A stretch of 64,000 nucleotides of DNA from positions 274,390 to 338,389 of the forward strand of contig NZ_FNIJ01000005.1 in assembly GCF_900103845.1 (NCBI RefSeq), written 5' to 3'. Below, one piece after another: positions 17,184 to 24,888 of the stretch. Below the pieces are notes generated by a model. The model saw nothing but the letters and a program-made list of their open reading frames with translations, ran no database searches and was not told the DNA's origin. A program made the translations under genes and the position numbers. Numbering within the stretch: the stretch's first letter is position 1; the number at the start of each line of letters is the position of its first letter. This stretch comes from Pseudomonas jinjuensis. Lineage in GTDB: Bacteria; Pseudomonadota; Gammaproteobacteria; Pseudomonadales; Pseudomonadaceae.

Positions 17184-18035
17184 TCAGGCGTAGTCGTAGA
17201 AACCGCGCCCGCTCTTGCGGCCCAGGTAGCCGGCAGCGACCATCTCGCGCAGCAGCGGGGCAGGGCGGTACTTGGAGTCGTTGAAGCCGTCGTAGAACAC
17301 CTGCATCACCGCCAGCAGGGTATCCAGGCCGATCAGGTCGGCCAGGGCCAGCGGGCCGATGGGATGGTTGCAGCCCAGGCACATGCCCTGGTCGATTTCC
17401 TCGGCGCTGGCCAGCCCCTCCTGCAGGACGAACACCGCCTCGTTGAGCATTGGCACCAGGATGCGGTTGACCGCGAAGCCCGGGCTGTTGCGCACGCTGA
17501 TGGCGGTCTTGTTGATCCGCTCGACGAAGGCCACCGCCTGCGCCTGGGTTTCATCGCTGGTCTGCAGGCCGCGGATCAGTTCGACCAGCGCCATCATCGG
17601 CACCGGGTTGAAGAAGTGCATGCCGATGAAGCGTTCCGGCCGGGGCACCGCTGCGGCCAGCTTGCTGATGGAAATCGACGAGGTGTTGCTGGCGATCAGC
17701 GCATCCGGGCGGACCACGCTGCCGAGGTCGGCGAGCAACCTGAGCTTCAACTCCTCGTTCTCGGTGGCCGCCTCGATGACCAGGTCGACGTCGGCCAACA
17801 TCTGCCGGTCGGTGGTTGCGGTCAGCAGTTCCAGGGCATCCAGGCTTGCCTCGGCGCTGAGCAGGTTCTTCTTCGTCATCCGCTCCAGGCTGCCGCGAAT
17901 GGTCTGCCTGCCGCGCTCCAGGGCGTTCTCGGAAATATCCAGCATGAACACCTGCAGCCCGGCCATCGCGCACACCTGCGCGATGCCGTTGCCCATGGTG
18001 CCCGCGCCGATCACTCCAACCTTGTTGATCTGCAC
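17184..18035 (-). CDS. 3-hydroxybutyryl-CoA dehydrogenase family protein
   Basis: A 283-residue 3-hydroxyacyl-CoA dehydrogenase, the normal length of single-domain Hbd/PaaH proteins. The NAD-binding motif is 'GVIGAGTMGNGIAQ' near the N-terminus, followed by 'IGMHFFNPVPMMALVELIRG' with the catalytic His and by 'NRILVPMLNEAVFVLQEG' in the C-terminal domain. I start it at a GTG (18035), preceded by 'gggagaga', which removes an unlikely Arg-rich extension. It lies 16 bases after the thiolase stop and should oxidise a 3-hydroxyacyl-CoA with NAD. Confidence 0.87.
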   Translation of the reverse strand: MQINKVGVIGAGTMGNGIAQVCAMAGLQVFMLDISENALERGRQTIRGSLERMTKKNLLSAEASLDALELLTATTDRQMLADVDLVIEAATENEELKLRLLADLGSVVRPDALIASNTSSISISKLAAAVPRPERFIGMHFFNPVPMMALVELIRGLQTSDETQAQAVAFVERINKTAISVRNSPGFAVNRILVPMLNEAVFVLQEGLASAEEIDQGMCLGCNHPIGPLALADLIGLDTLLAVMQVFYDGFNDSKYRPAPLLREMVAAGYLGRKSGRGFYDYA

Positions 18036-18051
18036 AGTCTCTCTCCCTTGT

Positions 18052-19236
18052 TCAAACGCGTTCGAAGATCGCGGCGATGCCCTGGCCGCCACCGATGCAC
18101 ATGGTCGTCAGCGCATAGCGGCCACGGATGCGCTGCAGCTCGTGGATGGCCTTGGTGGCGATGATCGCGCCGGTGGCGCCGACCGGATGGCCGAGGGAAA
18201 TGCCCGAGCCGTTGGGGTTCACCTTCGCCGGGTCCAGCCCCAGTTCGTTGATCACGGCGCAGGCCTGGGCGGCGAAGGCTTCGTTGGCCTCGATGACGTC
18301 GATCTGCTCCAGGGCGATGCCGGTCTTCTCCAGCACCAGGCGGGTGGCGGAAACCGGGCCCATGCCCATGTACGCCGGGTCGAGGCCGGTATGCGCGTAG
18401 CCGACCAGCCGCGCCAGCGGGGTCAGGCCGAGGGCGGCGGCCTTGCGTTCCTCGGCGAGGACCAGGGCGCCGGCGCCGTCGTTGAGGCCGGAAGCGTTGC
18501 CGGCGGTCACGCTGCCTTCCTGGTCGAACACCGGGCGCATCGCCGCGAGCTGTTCGGCGCTGACGTCGGCGCGTACGTGCTCGTCGGTGGCGAAGCTGAG
18601 GGTGCCCTTGCGGGTGCGGATCTCGATCGGGACGATCTGCTCCTGGAAGTAGCCCTTGGCGATGGCGCGGGCGGCGCGGCGCTGGCTTTCCAGGGCGAGG
18701 GCGTCCTGCATCTCGCGGGTGATGCCGTAGCGGCGGGCGATGTTCTCGGCGGTGATGCCCATGTGCGTGCGCGCCCAGGGGTCGTGCAGGATGCCGTTCA
18801 TGTAGTCGATGCAGGCGCCGTCGCCCAGCCGACCGCCCCAGCGCATCGACGGGAGGATGAACGGGCCGCGGCTCATGCTCTCGGCACCGGCGCCGATGGC
18901 GATGTCGGTATCGCCGAGAAGGATGCTCTGCGCGGCGGAGACGATCGCCTGCAGGCCGGAACCGCACAGGCGGTTGACGTTGAACGCAGGGGTTTCCTGC
19001 GGGACGCCGGCATCCATCGCGGCGATGCGGCTGAGGTAGGCGTCGCGCGGTTCGGTGGGGATGACGTTGCCCATCACCACATGGCCGACGTCGGCCGGGG
19101 CGGTGCCGGCGCGCTCGATGGCGGCCTTGCAGGCGGCGGTGGCCAGGGTGGTCATGGGAGTGTCCTTCAGGGAGCCGCCGAAGGAGCCGATTGCGGTGCG
19201 CGCGGCACCTACCACGAGGATTTGACGTTGTGCCAT
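18052..19236 (-). CDS. Acetyl-CoA acetyltransferase / 3-ketoacyl-CoA thiolase
   Basis: A 394-residue thiolase with all signatures: nucleophile Cys91 in 'NRLCGSGLQAIV', the histidine motif 'SLGHPVGATGA' and the second cysteine in 'MCIGGGQGIA'. It is the first gene of the leftward beta-oxidation operon and should split a 3-ketoacyl-CoA with CoA. A perfect 12-bp palindrome in the putative operator (19307-19329) lies about 70 bases upstream. Unlike the thiolase-like gene at 8707, this one is canonical. Confidence 0.9.
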   Translation of the reverse strand: MAQRQILVVGAARTAIGSFGGSLKDTPMTTLATAACKAAIERAGTAPADVGHVVMGNVIPTEPRDAYLSRIAAMDAGVPQETPAFNVNRLCGSGLQAIVSAAQSILLGDTDIAIGAGAESMSRGPFILPSMRWGGRLGDGACIDYMNGILHDPWARTHMGITAENIARRYGITREMQDALALESQRRAARAIAKGYFQEQIVPIEIRTRKGTLSFATDEHVRADVSAEQLAAMRPVFDQEGSVTAGNASGLNDGAGALVLAEERKAAALGLTPLARLVGYAHTGLDPAYMGMGPVSATRLVLEKTGIALEQIDVIEANEAFAAQACAVINELGLDPAKVNPNGSGISLGHPVGATGAIIATKAIHELQRIRGRYALTTMCIGGGQGIAAIFERV

Positions 19237-19306
19237 TTGACCGTCCGATTGTTGTTGTCAGGTGGGTTGCAAGCGAGCCATGGCGCAGCTTGGTTGTGCG
19301 TCGATT

Positions 19307-19329
19307 AAAAAACAATATTGTTCGTTTGT
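19307..19329. promoter_or_regulatory. Putative operator (site 3 of the island set), containing AACAATATTGTT
   Basis: The site starts AAAAAACAATATTGTTCG and contains the perfect 12-bp palindrome AACAATATTGTT (19311-19322). It lies between the leftward thiolase operon and the rightward small ORF at 19490, so it could control both. It resembles site 1 (3470) in the A-run, the ACAAT block and the following TGT..GTTT. TetR-type binding is inferred. Confidence 0.45.
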
Positions 19330-19489
19330 AAAATGGCGCGCCTTCCTCTAGAGTGAAAACCGATCCCGGAACGATCCGCCAGAAACGTCCCGGCGATGCT
19401 CTGATCAACCTGCCCTCGACGGCAGGACGTGGTAGCTCGATGTTTTGACAAGCCGAAGAAGGGGCGAGTCGGCCCCGAGAGATGCAGAG

Positions 19490-19663
19490 ATGAAAACAAG
19501 AACAATGATCACCTGTTTTGCCCTGGCCGGTTTCGTATCGCTGGTCATCATTCCTCCGCTTGCCCAACCCGCCTACAAGCGGACCGACTACCGGGCCTGC
19601 CCGGGAAGCTCCTTGCCGTGCGCATTGCCTGCGAGCTTCACCGGCTGGCCGCAATTCCCCTGA
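19490..19663 (+). CDS. Small hypothetical exported or membrane peptide, 57 residues
   Basis: A short ORF: MKTRTMITCFALAGFVSLVI, then PPLAQPAYKRTDYRACPGSS and a Cys/Pro-containing tail ending TGWPQFP. The first 27 residues look like a Sec signal (KTR, hydrophobic core, A-Q-P/A border); the remainder has two cysteines that could pair. 'gagagatgcagag' precedes the ATG and could serve as ribosome site. I do not recognise a family. It lies at the head of the Rieske-ferredoxin/kinase operon, 141 bases before the ferredoxin. It could instead be a chance ORF. Confidence 0.4.
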   Translation: MKTRTMITCFALAGFVSLVIIPPLAQPAYKRTDYRACPGSSLPCALPASFTGWPQFP

Positions 19664-19804
19664 GACGCGCCTGATTTCGTGAGGCGGTCTCGCACCGCCT
19701 CCGATCCGGGTCCGTTTCGCTGGCCGACAGACGTCGGTAATCCATGCATTCGCCATATCCGCACTTTTACGCGGAGGCATCCGCACGCCTGATCGAGAGG
19801 AACC

Positions 19805-20134
19805 ATGACTGCATTCCGATTCGCCCTGAACAGCGCCGACCTGCCGCCCGGCAAGAGCAAGGCCGTCGACCTCGACGGACAGAGCGTGCTGCTGTGCAAC
19901 GTGGCCGGCGAAGTCTTCGCCGTGGAGAACCGCTGCACCCACCAGGGTGCGGAGCTGGAGGGCGGGCGCATCCGCAACGGGATGATCGCCTGCCCGCTGC
20001 ATGGCGTGCTGTTCGACGTGCGCACCGGTTGCGGCAAGGGGCCGCTCGGCCGCGTGCCGCTGCGCACCTTCGCCGTGCAGGTGGTCGATGGCCGCATCGA
20101 AGTGGCCGGGCAGTCCGCCGTGGAAACGGCCTGA
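19805..20134 (+). CDS. Rieske [2Fe-2S] ferredoxin
   Basis: A 109-residue protein that is one Rieske domain. Ligands are Cys44 and His46 (RCTHQGAELEGG) and Cys63 and His66 (ACPLHGVLFD). Small soluble Rieske proteins of this size shuttle electrons to ring-hydroxylating oxygenases. It is separated by about 8 kb from the oxygenase at 9893, whose operon already has a reductase with its own plant-type [2Fe-2S] domain. It may serve that oxygenase as an extra carrier or another enzyme. It leads into the kinase gene 24 bases downstream. Confidence 0.85.
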   Translation: MTAFRFALNSADLPPGKSKAVDLDGQSVLLCNVAGEVFAVENRCTHQGAELEGGRIRNGMIACPLHGVLFDVRTGCGKGPLGRVPLRTFAVQVVDGRIEVAGQSAVETA

Positions 20135-20158
20135 GCAACGCAGGACCAGAGGTAGGAA

Positions 20159-21202
20159 ATGTCGAACTTGAACCAGCCCGGCGCCGTGACGGACCGGGTC
20201 AGCTTGGATGCCGCCGGTGAACGACTGGCGCAGTACCTGGAAGGGCAGACCGGTGCAGCGGTGTCGCTCGAGTCCATCGAGCGCCTGTCCGGCGGTGCGA
20301 TCCAGGAGAACTGGCTGCTGCGCGCGCAGGTGAATGGCGAGGCGCGGCGCTGGGTACTGCGCACCGATTCGCCTTCCGCGGTGGCCAGCAGCATGACCCG
20401 TGCGCAGGAGTTCGCCGTGCTCGGCGCGGCGCATCGCGCCGGGGTCAAGGTGCCCGAGCCGCTCTGGCTGTGCCGGGACGATGCGCTGCTCGGCCGCGAC
20501 TTCTTCATCATGCAGGCGTTGGCCGGCACGGCCAGCGGCTTCCGCCTGACCGGAGATCGTTCGCTGGACGACGCGCGCCCGCAGCTGTGCCGCGAACTGG
20601 GCGCCAACCTCGCACGTCTGCATCGCATCCAGCCGTCCGAGGCGTCGCTGGACTTCCTGCCGCCGCCGGCCAGCGAGCCGATCCAGCACGCCATCGACGA
20701 GTGCCGCGGATTCCTCGACGAGATTCCGGGGTGCTATCCGGCCCTCGAATGGGGCCTGCGCTGGTGCGAGGTGCACAAGCCGCAGGAACGTCCGGCCAAC
20801 CTGATCCACCGCGATTACCGCACCGGCAACTACATGGTCGACCAGGGCCGCCTGAGCGGCGTGCTGGACTGGGAGTTCACCGGCTGGGGCGACGCCCGCG
20901 AAGACCTCGGCTGGTTCACCGCCCGCTGCTGGCGCTTCGCCCGGCATGACCGCGAAGCCGGCGGCATGGGTGAGCTGGAAGACTTCCTCGGTGGCTACCG
21001 CGAAGTCGCAGGCTGGGCGCCGACAGCGGTGGAGCTGGTCTACTGGCAGGTCCTCGCGCACTTGCGCTGGGCGGTGATCGCCCTGCAGCAGGCGCAGCGC
21101 CACCTGTCCGGCCAGCAATCCTCGCTGGAACTGGCGCTCACCGGGCGCATGGTCCCGGAACTGGAGCACGAAATCCTCGCCCTGACAGGAGCACCGCAAT
21201 GA
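20159..21202 (+). CDS. APH-fold phosphotransferase, probable hydroxyacyl-CoA kinase (LvaA/ACAD10-11 kinase-like)
   Basis: A 347-residue aminoglycoside-phosphotransferase-fold kinase. The Brenner motif is complete: His217, Asp219 and Asn224 in 'IHRDYRTGNYM', and the metal-binding Asp237 in 'VLDWEFTGWGDAREDLGW'. It is followed by a DUF6285 gene overlapping by 4 bases and, further on, an acyl-CoA dehydrogenase. This is the layout of the levulinate cluster, where LvaA with the small protein LvaB phosphorylates 4-hydroxyvaleryl-CoA. It is also the domain pairing of eukaryotic ACAD10/ACAD11. I infer phosphorylation of a 4-hydroxyacyl-CoA, not antibiotic resistance. Confidence 0.82.
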   Translation: MSNLNQPGAVTDRVSLDAAGERLAQYLEGQTGAAVSLESIERLSGGAIQENWLLRAQVNGEARRWVLRTDSPSAVASSMTRAQEFAVLGAAHRAGVKVPEPLWLCRDDALLGRDFFIMQALAGTASGFRLTGDRSLDDARPQLCRELGANLARLHRIQPSEASLDFLPPPASEPIQHAIDECRGFLDEIPGCYPALEWGLRWCEVHKPQERPANLIHRDYRTGNYMVDQGRLSGVLDWEFTGWGDAREDLGWFTARCWRFARHDREAGGMGELEDFLGGYREVAGWAPTAVELVYWQVLAHLRWAVIALQQAQRHLSGQQSSLELALTGRMVPELEHEILALTGAPQ

Positions 21203-21567
21203 GCCGTTCCGATGCCCAGGACCTGCTGTCCACCGCGCGCCAAACGCTGTTGGAGCAGCTGCTGCCCGCGTTGCCCGCCGGCCTGCATTACGAAGCGCGC
21301 ATGATCGCCAGCGCCATGGCCATGGCGGCGCGGGAGATGGCCCTGGAGCCGGAGCGCCGAGAGGTGGAAGCGGCGAGCCTGGCCCGCGCGCTTGGCCGTG
21401 AGGACTCCGCCATGCCGGTCGAGACCCGCGAGCACCTGTGCCGGCGAATTCGCCAGGGTGATTTCGACCGACCCGGCGTGGCCCGGGACGAACTGCTGGG
21501 CGCGCTGCGGGAGATGAACCGCGCCGACCTGCGCATCAGCAATCCCAAGGTGCTCGGTCATGTCTGA
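21199..21567 (+). CDS. DUF6285 protein, LvaB-like kinase partner
   Basis: A 122-residue, mostly helical, Ala/Arg/Leu-rich protein ('LPAGLHYEARMIASAMAMAAREM', 'HLCRRIRQGDFD'). Its ATG overlaps the kinase stop (ATGA) and its own end overlaps the phosphatase start by 8 bases. Proteins of this type stand next to APH-fold kinases in many acyl-CoA degradation clusters; the counterpart in the levulinate operon (LvaB) is needed for LvaA activity. I infer that it is a structural or activating subunit of the kinase at 20159. Confidence 0.75.
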   Translation: MSRSDAQDLLSTARQTLLEQLLPALPAGLHYEARMIASAMAMAAREMALEPERREVEAASLARALGREDSAMPVETREHLCRRIRQGDFDRPGVARDELLGALREMNRADLRISNPKVLGHV

Positions 21568-22291
21568 TGCCGTTCCCATTGTGCGTCGCCGCTGCTATCT
21601 GGTCCGGCATGGCCATGTCGACTACTTCGATGCCGACGGCCGTCCGCTGGACCCGCGCTTCGTGCCGCTGTCGCTGCGCGGCAGGGAACAGGCCGCGGCC
21701 CTCGGCAAGGTGCTCGACGGAACGACCTTCGATCGTGCCCTGTGCTCCACCTATCCGCGCACCCGGCAGACCCTGGAACTGATGTTGGGCGAGCGCAGGA
21801 TGCTGGTCGAGGAGCTGGCCTCCCTGCGGGAAATCCGTGCAGGCCGTCTGCGCGAGATTCCCGAGCAGAGCCGCCAGCGTGAAATAGCCGGGGCATATCG
21901 CCTGGCAGCCATGGAGGGGGCGGCCTTCCTGCGTGGCGAAGCCTGGGCCGACTTCCAGCAGCGCGTGCTCGGCACTTTCTTCGGCCTGCTCGACGATCCG
22001 CACTGGAACAGACTGCTGATGGTGACTCACGACGCCGTCAACCGCGTGCTGCTCGGCTGGGCCAGCGGCTCCGGGCTGGCCGGCATCGCCGCCTTCGAAC
22101 AGGACAACGCCTGCCTCAACGTGCTCGACATCGACATGCGCGGCGGCGAAGTGCTCGGCGCGATCATCCGTACCCTCAACTACACGCCCTACGATCCGCA
22201 CAAGAACGGCATCCATCACACCGTGATGGAGCACGTGCTGCAGCGCATCGGCCAACCGGCCCGCCATACCGAACCTTCCAGCCTGGAGTAG
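21560..22291 (+). CDS. Histidine phosphatase family protein
   Basis: A 243-residue branch-1 histidine phosphatase (phosphoglycerate-mutase fold). The active-site 'RHG' is at residues 16-18 (YLVRHGHVDY), the second catalytic His is in 'MVTHDAVNRVLLG', and 'STYPRTRQTLELML' supplies the conserved Arg. The gene overlaps the DUF6285 gene and lies 2 bases before the acyl-CoA dehydrogenase, inside the kinase-dehydrogenase module. It may hydrolyse a dead-end phospho-ester made by the kinase or balance its activity. The levulinate operon lva does not have this enzyme. Confidence 0.82.
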   Translation: MSDAVPIVRRRCYLVRHGHVDYFDADGRPLDPRFVPLSLRGREQAAALGKVLDGTTFDRALCSTYPRTRQTLELMLGERRMLVEELASLREIRAGRLREIPEQSRQREIAGAYRLAAMEGAAFLRGEAWADFQQRVLGTFFGLLDDPHWNRLLMVTHDAVNRVLLGWASGSGLAGIAAFEQDNACLNVLDIDMRGGEVLGAIIRTLNYTPYDPHKNGIHHTVMEHVLQRIGQPARHTEPSSLE

Positions 22292-22293
22292 GA

Positions 22294-23466
22294 ATGCCCA
22301 TGAATTTCGCAATGTCCGAGGAACTGCTCGCCCTGCAAGCCAGGGTGCGCCGCTTCATCGCCGAAGAAGTCATCCCGATGGAGAACGACCCGCGCTGCGG
22401 CGCCCACGGTCCCTCCGCGGAGCTGCGCCAGGAACTGGTGGAGAAGGCCCGCCGCCATGGCCTGCTGACGCCCCATGCGTCCCGCGAGATGGGCGGCCTG
22501 GGTCTGTCCCATGTGGAAAAGGCGGTGGTCTTCGAAGAGGCCGGCTATTCCACCCTGGGGCCGATCGCACTGAACATCCATGCGCCGGACGAAGGCAACA
22601 TCCACCTGCTGGAAGTGGTCGCCTCGCCTGAACAGAAGGACCGCTGGCTGCGCCCGATGGTGCAGGGCCACATCCGCTCCTGCTTCGCCATGACCGAGCC
22701 GGAAGGCGCCGGTTCCGATCCGTCGATGCTCAACACCACCGCCGTGCGCGATGGCGACGACTACCTCATCAACGGCAGCAAGTGGCTGATCACCGGCGCC
22801 CAGGGCGCGAGCGTCTGCATCATCATGGCGCGCATGGAGGACGGCAGCGCCACCATGTTCCTCACCGACACCGACCGCCCCGGCTTCATCCTCGAACGCA
22901 TGATGGATTCGCTGGACAGCTGCTTCGCCGGCGGCCACGGCGTGCTGCGTTTCGAGAACCTGCGCATTCCCGCCAGCGACGTGCTCGGCGAGATCGGCAA
23001 GGGCTTCCGCTACGCCCAGGTGCGCCTGGCGCCGGCGCGGCTGACCCACTGCATGCGCTGGCTCGGCCAGGCCCGCCGCGCCCACGACGTGGCCTGCGCC
23101 TATGCGCGCAAGCGCGAATCCTTCGGCCGCAAGCTCGGCGAACACCAGGGCGTCGGCTTCATGCTGGCGGACAATGAGATGGACATGCACGCCACCCGCC
23201 TGGTCATCCAGCATTGCGCCTGGGTGCTGGACCAGGGCGATCGTGGCAGTAGCGAGTCGAGCATGGCCAAGGTGATCAGCGCCGACAGCATATGGCGGGT
23301 TATCGACCGCAGCGTGCAGGTGCTCGGCGGCCGTGGCATGACCAGCGAGACCATCGCCGAACGCATCTTCCGCGACGCCCGTGCGTTCCGTGTCTATGAC
23401 GGCCCGAACGAGGTGCATCGCATGAGCCTGGCGAGGAAGATCCTCGCCCGCGAAGGCGACTGCTAG
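22294..23466 (+). CDS. Acyl-CoA dehydrogenase, ACAD10/11- or LvaC-like
   Basis: A 390-residue acyl-CoA dehydrogenase with intact 'FAMTEPEGAGSDPSML' and 'INGSKWLITGAQGASVCI'. The C-terminal catalytic stretch reads 'RVYDGPNEVHRMSLARKIL': Asp-Gly-Pro replaces the usual Glu-Gly-Thr, as in ACAD10/11-like proteins. Those enzymes remove phosphate from 4-phospho-acyl-CoA to give an unsaturated acyl-CoA that can enter beta-oxidation. The kinase, DUF6285 and phosphatase genes directly upstream support that reading. Both ATG 22294 and ATG 22300 have acceptable ribosome sites (ggagtagga). Confidence 0.85.
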   Translation: MPMNFAMSEELLALQARVRRFIAEEVIPMENDPRCGAHGPSAELRQELVEKARRHGLLTPHASREMGGLGLSHVEKAVVFEEAGYSTLGPIALNIHAPDEGNIHLLEVVASPEQKDRWLRPMVQGHIRSCFAMTEPEGAGSDPSMLNTTAVRDGDDYLINGSKWLITGAQGASVCIIMARMEDGSATMFLTDTDRPGFILERMMDSLDSCFAGGHGVLRFENLRIPASDVLGEIGKGFRYAQVRLAPARLTHCMRWLGQARRAHDVACAYARKRESFGRKLGEHQGVGFMLADNEMDMHATRLVIQHCAWVLDQGDRGSSESSMAKVISADSIWRVIDRSVQVLGGRGMTSETIAERIFRDARAFRVYDGPNEVHRMSLARKILAREGDC

Positions 23467-23727
23467 CGAACATGCCCGCCCGCGGATGGGCTATGCCGCT
23501 GGCTCCAGCCAATAGTTTTCATGCCTGAAAGCTGGCTGCAAGAAAATCAAGTGCTTATGGCCTCTGAGCTTTGCCATCGCGCGGATACCGCCAGGAAGCG
23601 CTGATAAGTAGAGAAAGAAGGAGAGCGGGGACAGGAGCCCCTGCGAGGAGCAGGGGTGCTAGGCGCTGGCCGTGCAGGCGGATGCCGGGTGCCGACGCGG
23701 ATCGGCGCCTACACCGGCTTCTACATG
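23467..23727. other. Boundary region with gene debris between the two catabolic clusters
   Basis: No intact gene. At about 23478-23504 lies a 27-base stretch (RMGYAAGSS in one frame) identical to part of the V4R-linked region of the regulator gene at 30464 (30641-30667); a stop codon follows at once. A 27-codon ORF at 23521-23604 looks accidental. This suggests a lost second copy of a DmpR-like regulator or a recombination scar at the edge of the resorcinol-type cluster. Confidence 0.5.
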
Positions 23728-23898
23728 TCACTCGACCACGCCGATCCCGACCATTTCAGTACGGTCCTGGATGATGAGTGCACCGACGTTCTCGGCTGCC
23801 ATCATCATCTGGAGCGCTTCGAATATGGTGGCGTTCGGCGAAATGGAATGGATATCGGCTCGTGGTTTGTTGGCCAGAGTTTGTTTGACGGTTCTCAT
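23728..23898 (-). pseudogene. Truncated CBS-domain protein
   Basis: A 56-residue ORF on the minus strand. It begins MRTVKQTLANKPRADIHSIS and continues PNATIFEALQMMMAAENVGA, then LIIQDRTEMVGIGVVE and a stop. This is the N-terminal half of a CBS-pair protein of the common bacterial 'CBS domain-containing protein' type, which is about 140 residues and continues 'ERDYxRKV' where this one ends. Frames downstream do not restore the match. I call it a remnant; a functional half-CBS peptide is unlikely. Confidence 0.6.
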
Positions 23899-23984
23899 GC
23901 GGGGCCTGATTGCAATGGTGTTGCCCCCGCCCAGGCGGGCGAGGGCGCTGTTGGGTTGGATAGTTCGAGGTGTCAGCCTGAGGC

Positions 23985-24806
23985 TCAGAAGGCCTTGGTC
24001 AGAACAAGCCTTACCAGGTCCCCCTCGAAGTCGTTGTCGACCTTGTATTCCCGGTAGGCTGCCAGATTCAGACCGAGGCCCGCTTCCGGCCAGAAGCGGG
24101 CGACCTCCAGGCCGAGGGCATGTCGCTCTGCGTCGCCAGCGCCCTGTTGCCATTGGTCATGACCGACCACGCCGAACTCCACTCCGCTATCCAGGCGCTT
24201 ACCCAATCCCCATTCGACGAGAAATTCGTCCTCGACGTCCGGGTCGTCGGCCAGCTCGTAGCGAGACAGGACGCTGAGGGAGACATCCTTGCGCTCCGTC
24301 AGATAGAGGTTGCCGCCAAGGGTCAGCATCAGTTCGGCAAAGCCGAGTCCCGGGTCGGCGGGCTCGTTGTCGCGCCCTGTTGGCGACCAGATGCCTGCAC
24401 CCGCCACGGCATCCCAGCGTTCTCCGTGCCAGCCCAGTACGCTGCCGACGAAGACATCTCCGACACCCCAGGCCGAGTCATCGAGCGCTCCCGAGTTCAG
24501 CTGCAAGTCCTTGCGGATGATCGGGACGATGGCCTCGAAGGCCAGATCACCACCCAGCACTTGCTGTTCGGTGACCCAGACCAGACGGTTGGCCAGGGCG
24601 TCGACCCGGGCCTCGCTATCCGGGAGGGTGTCGTGATGGTCGGCCTGGTAGTGCACGGCATAGCCTCTGTAGTAGACGCCCGGGGGCGGAACGACCGCGC
24701 CATTCAGGCCTTCGACGCCGGGGCTGTAGTGACTGCCCGCGGATGCCAGGAGTGGAAGCAGGAGGCTGGCGGCAGCCAGAACGAGTGAGGAGTGAGTCGT
24801 GTGCAT
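23985..24806 (-). CDS. Outer-membrane channel/transporter of the phenol-degradation (MetA/SphA-like) family
   Basis: A 273-residue protein with a signal peptide (MHTTHSSLVLAAASLLLPLLASA, cleavage near residue 23) followed by 'SHYSPGVEGLNGAVVPPPGVYYRGYAVHY', the usual opening of the phenol_MetA_deg family, and then alternating beta-strands ending in aromatic 'LVLTKAF', as in an outer-membrane barrel. Such genes accompany aromatic and alkane operons and are thought to bring the substrate across the outer membrane. It is the last gene of the leftward hydroxyquinol-type operon. Confidence 0.82.
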   Translation of the reverse strand: MHTTHSSLVLAAASLLLPLLASAGSHYSPGVEGLNGAVVPPPGVYYRGYAVHYQADHHDTLPDSEARVDALANRLVWVTEQQVLGGDLAFEAIVPIIRKDLQLNSGALDDSAWGVGDVFVGSVLGWHGERWDAVAGAGIWSPTGRDNEPADPGLGFAELMLTLGGNLYLTERKDVSLSVLSRYELADDPDVEDEFLVEWGLGKRLDSGVEFGVVGHDQWQQGAGDAERHALGLEVARFWPEAGLGLNLAAYREYKVDNDFEGDLVRLVLTKAF

Positions 24807-24888
24807 CGTGTTTTCCGTTATGTCAGCGGAAACCGCTGATGGAGTTGTTGTTGTGGCGGCGCATTTGCAGAGCGGCAGTGGTGGGACG

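Noticed and set aside
18011..21199. 1062-codon open frame on the minus strand opposite the ferredoxin and kinase genes
   Set aside because: It spans several well-supported genes on both strands and has low-complexity Arg/His-rich composition.
20159..21202. Reading the APH-fold protein as an aminoglycoside resistance enzyme
   Set aside because: Its gene partners (DUF6285, acyl-CoA dehydrogenase) point to an acyl-CoA kinase; no resistance context.
23521..23604. 27-codon ORF beginning MPESWLQENQ
   Set aside because: Too short, no ribosome site, and lies in gene debris.
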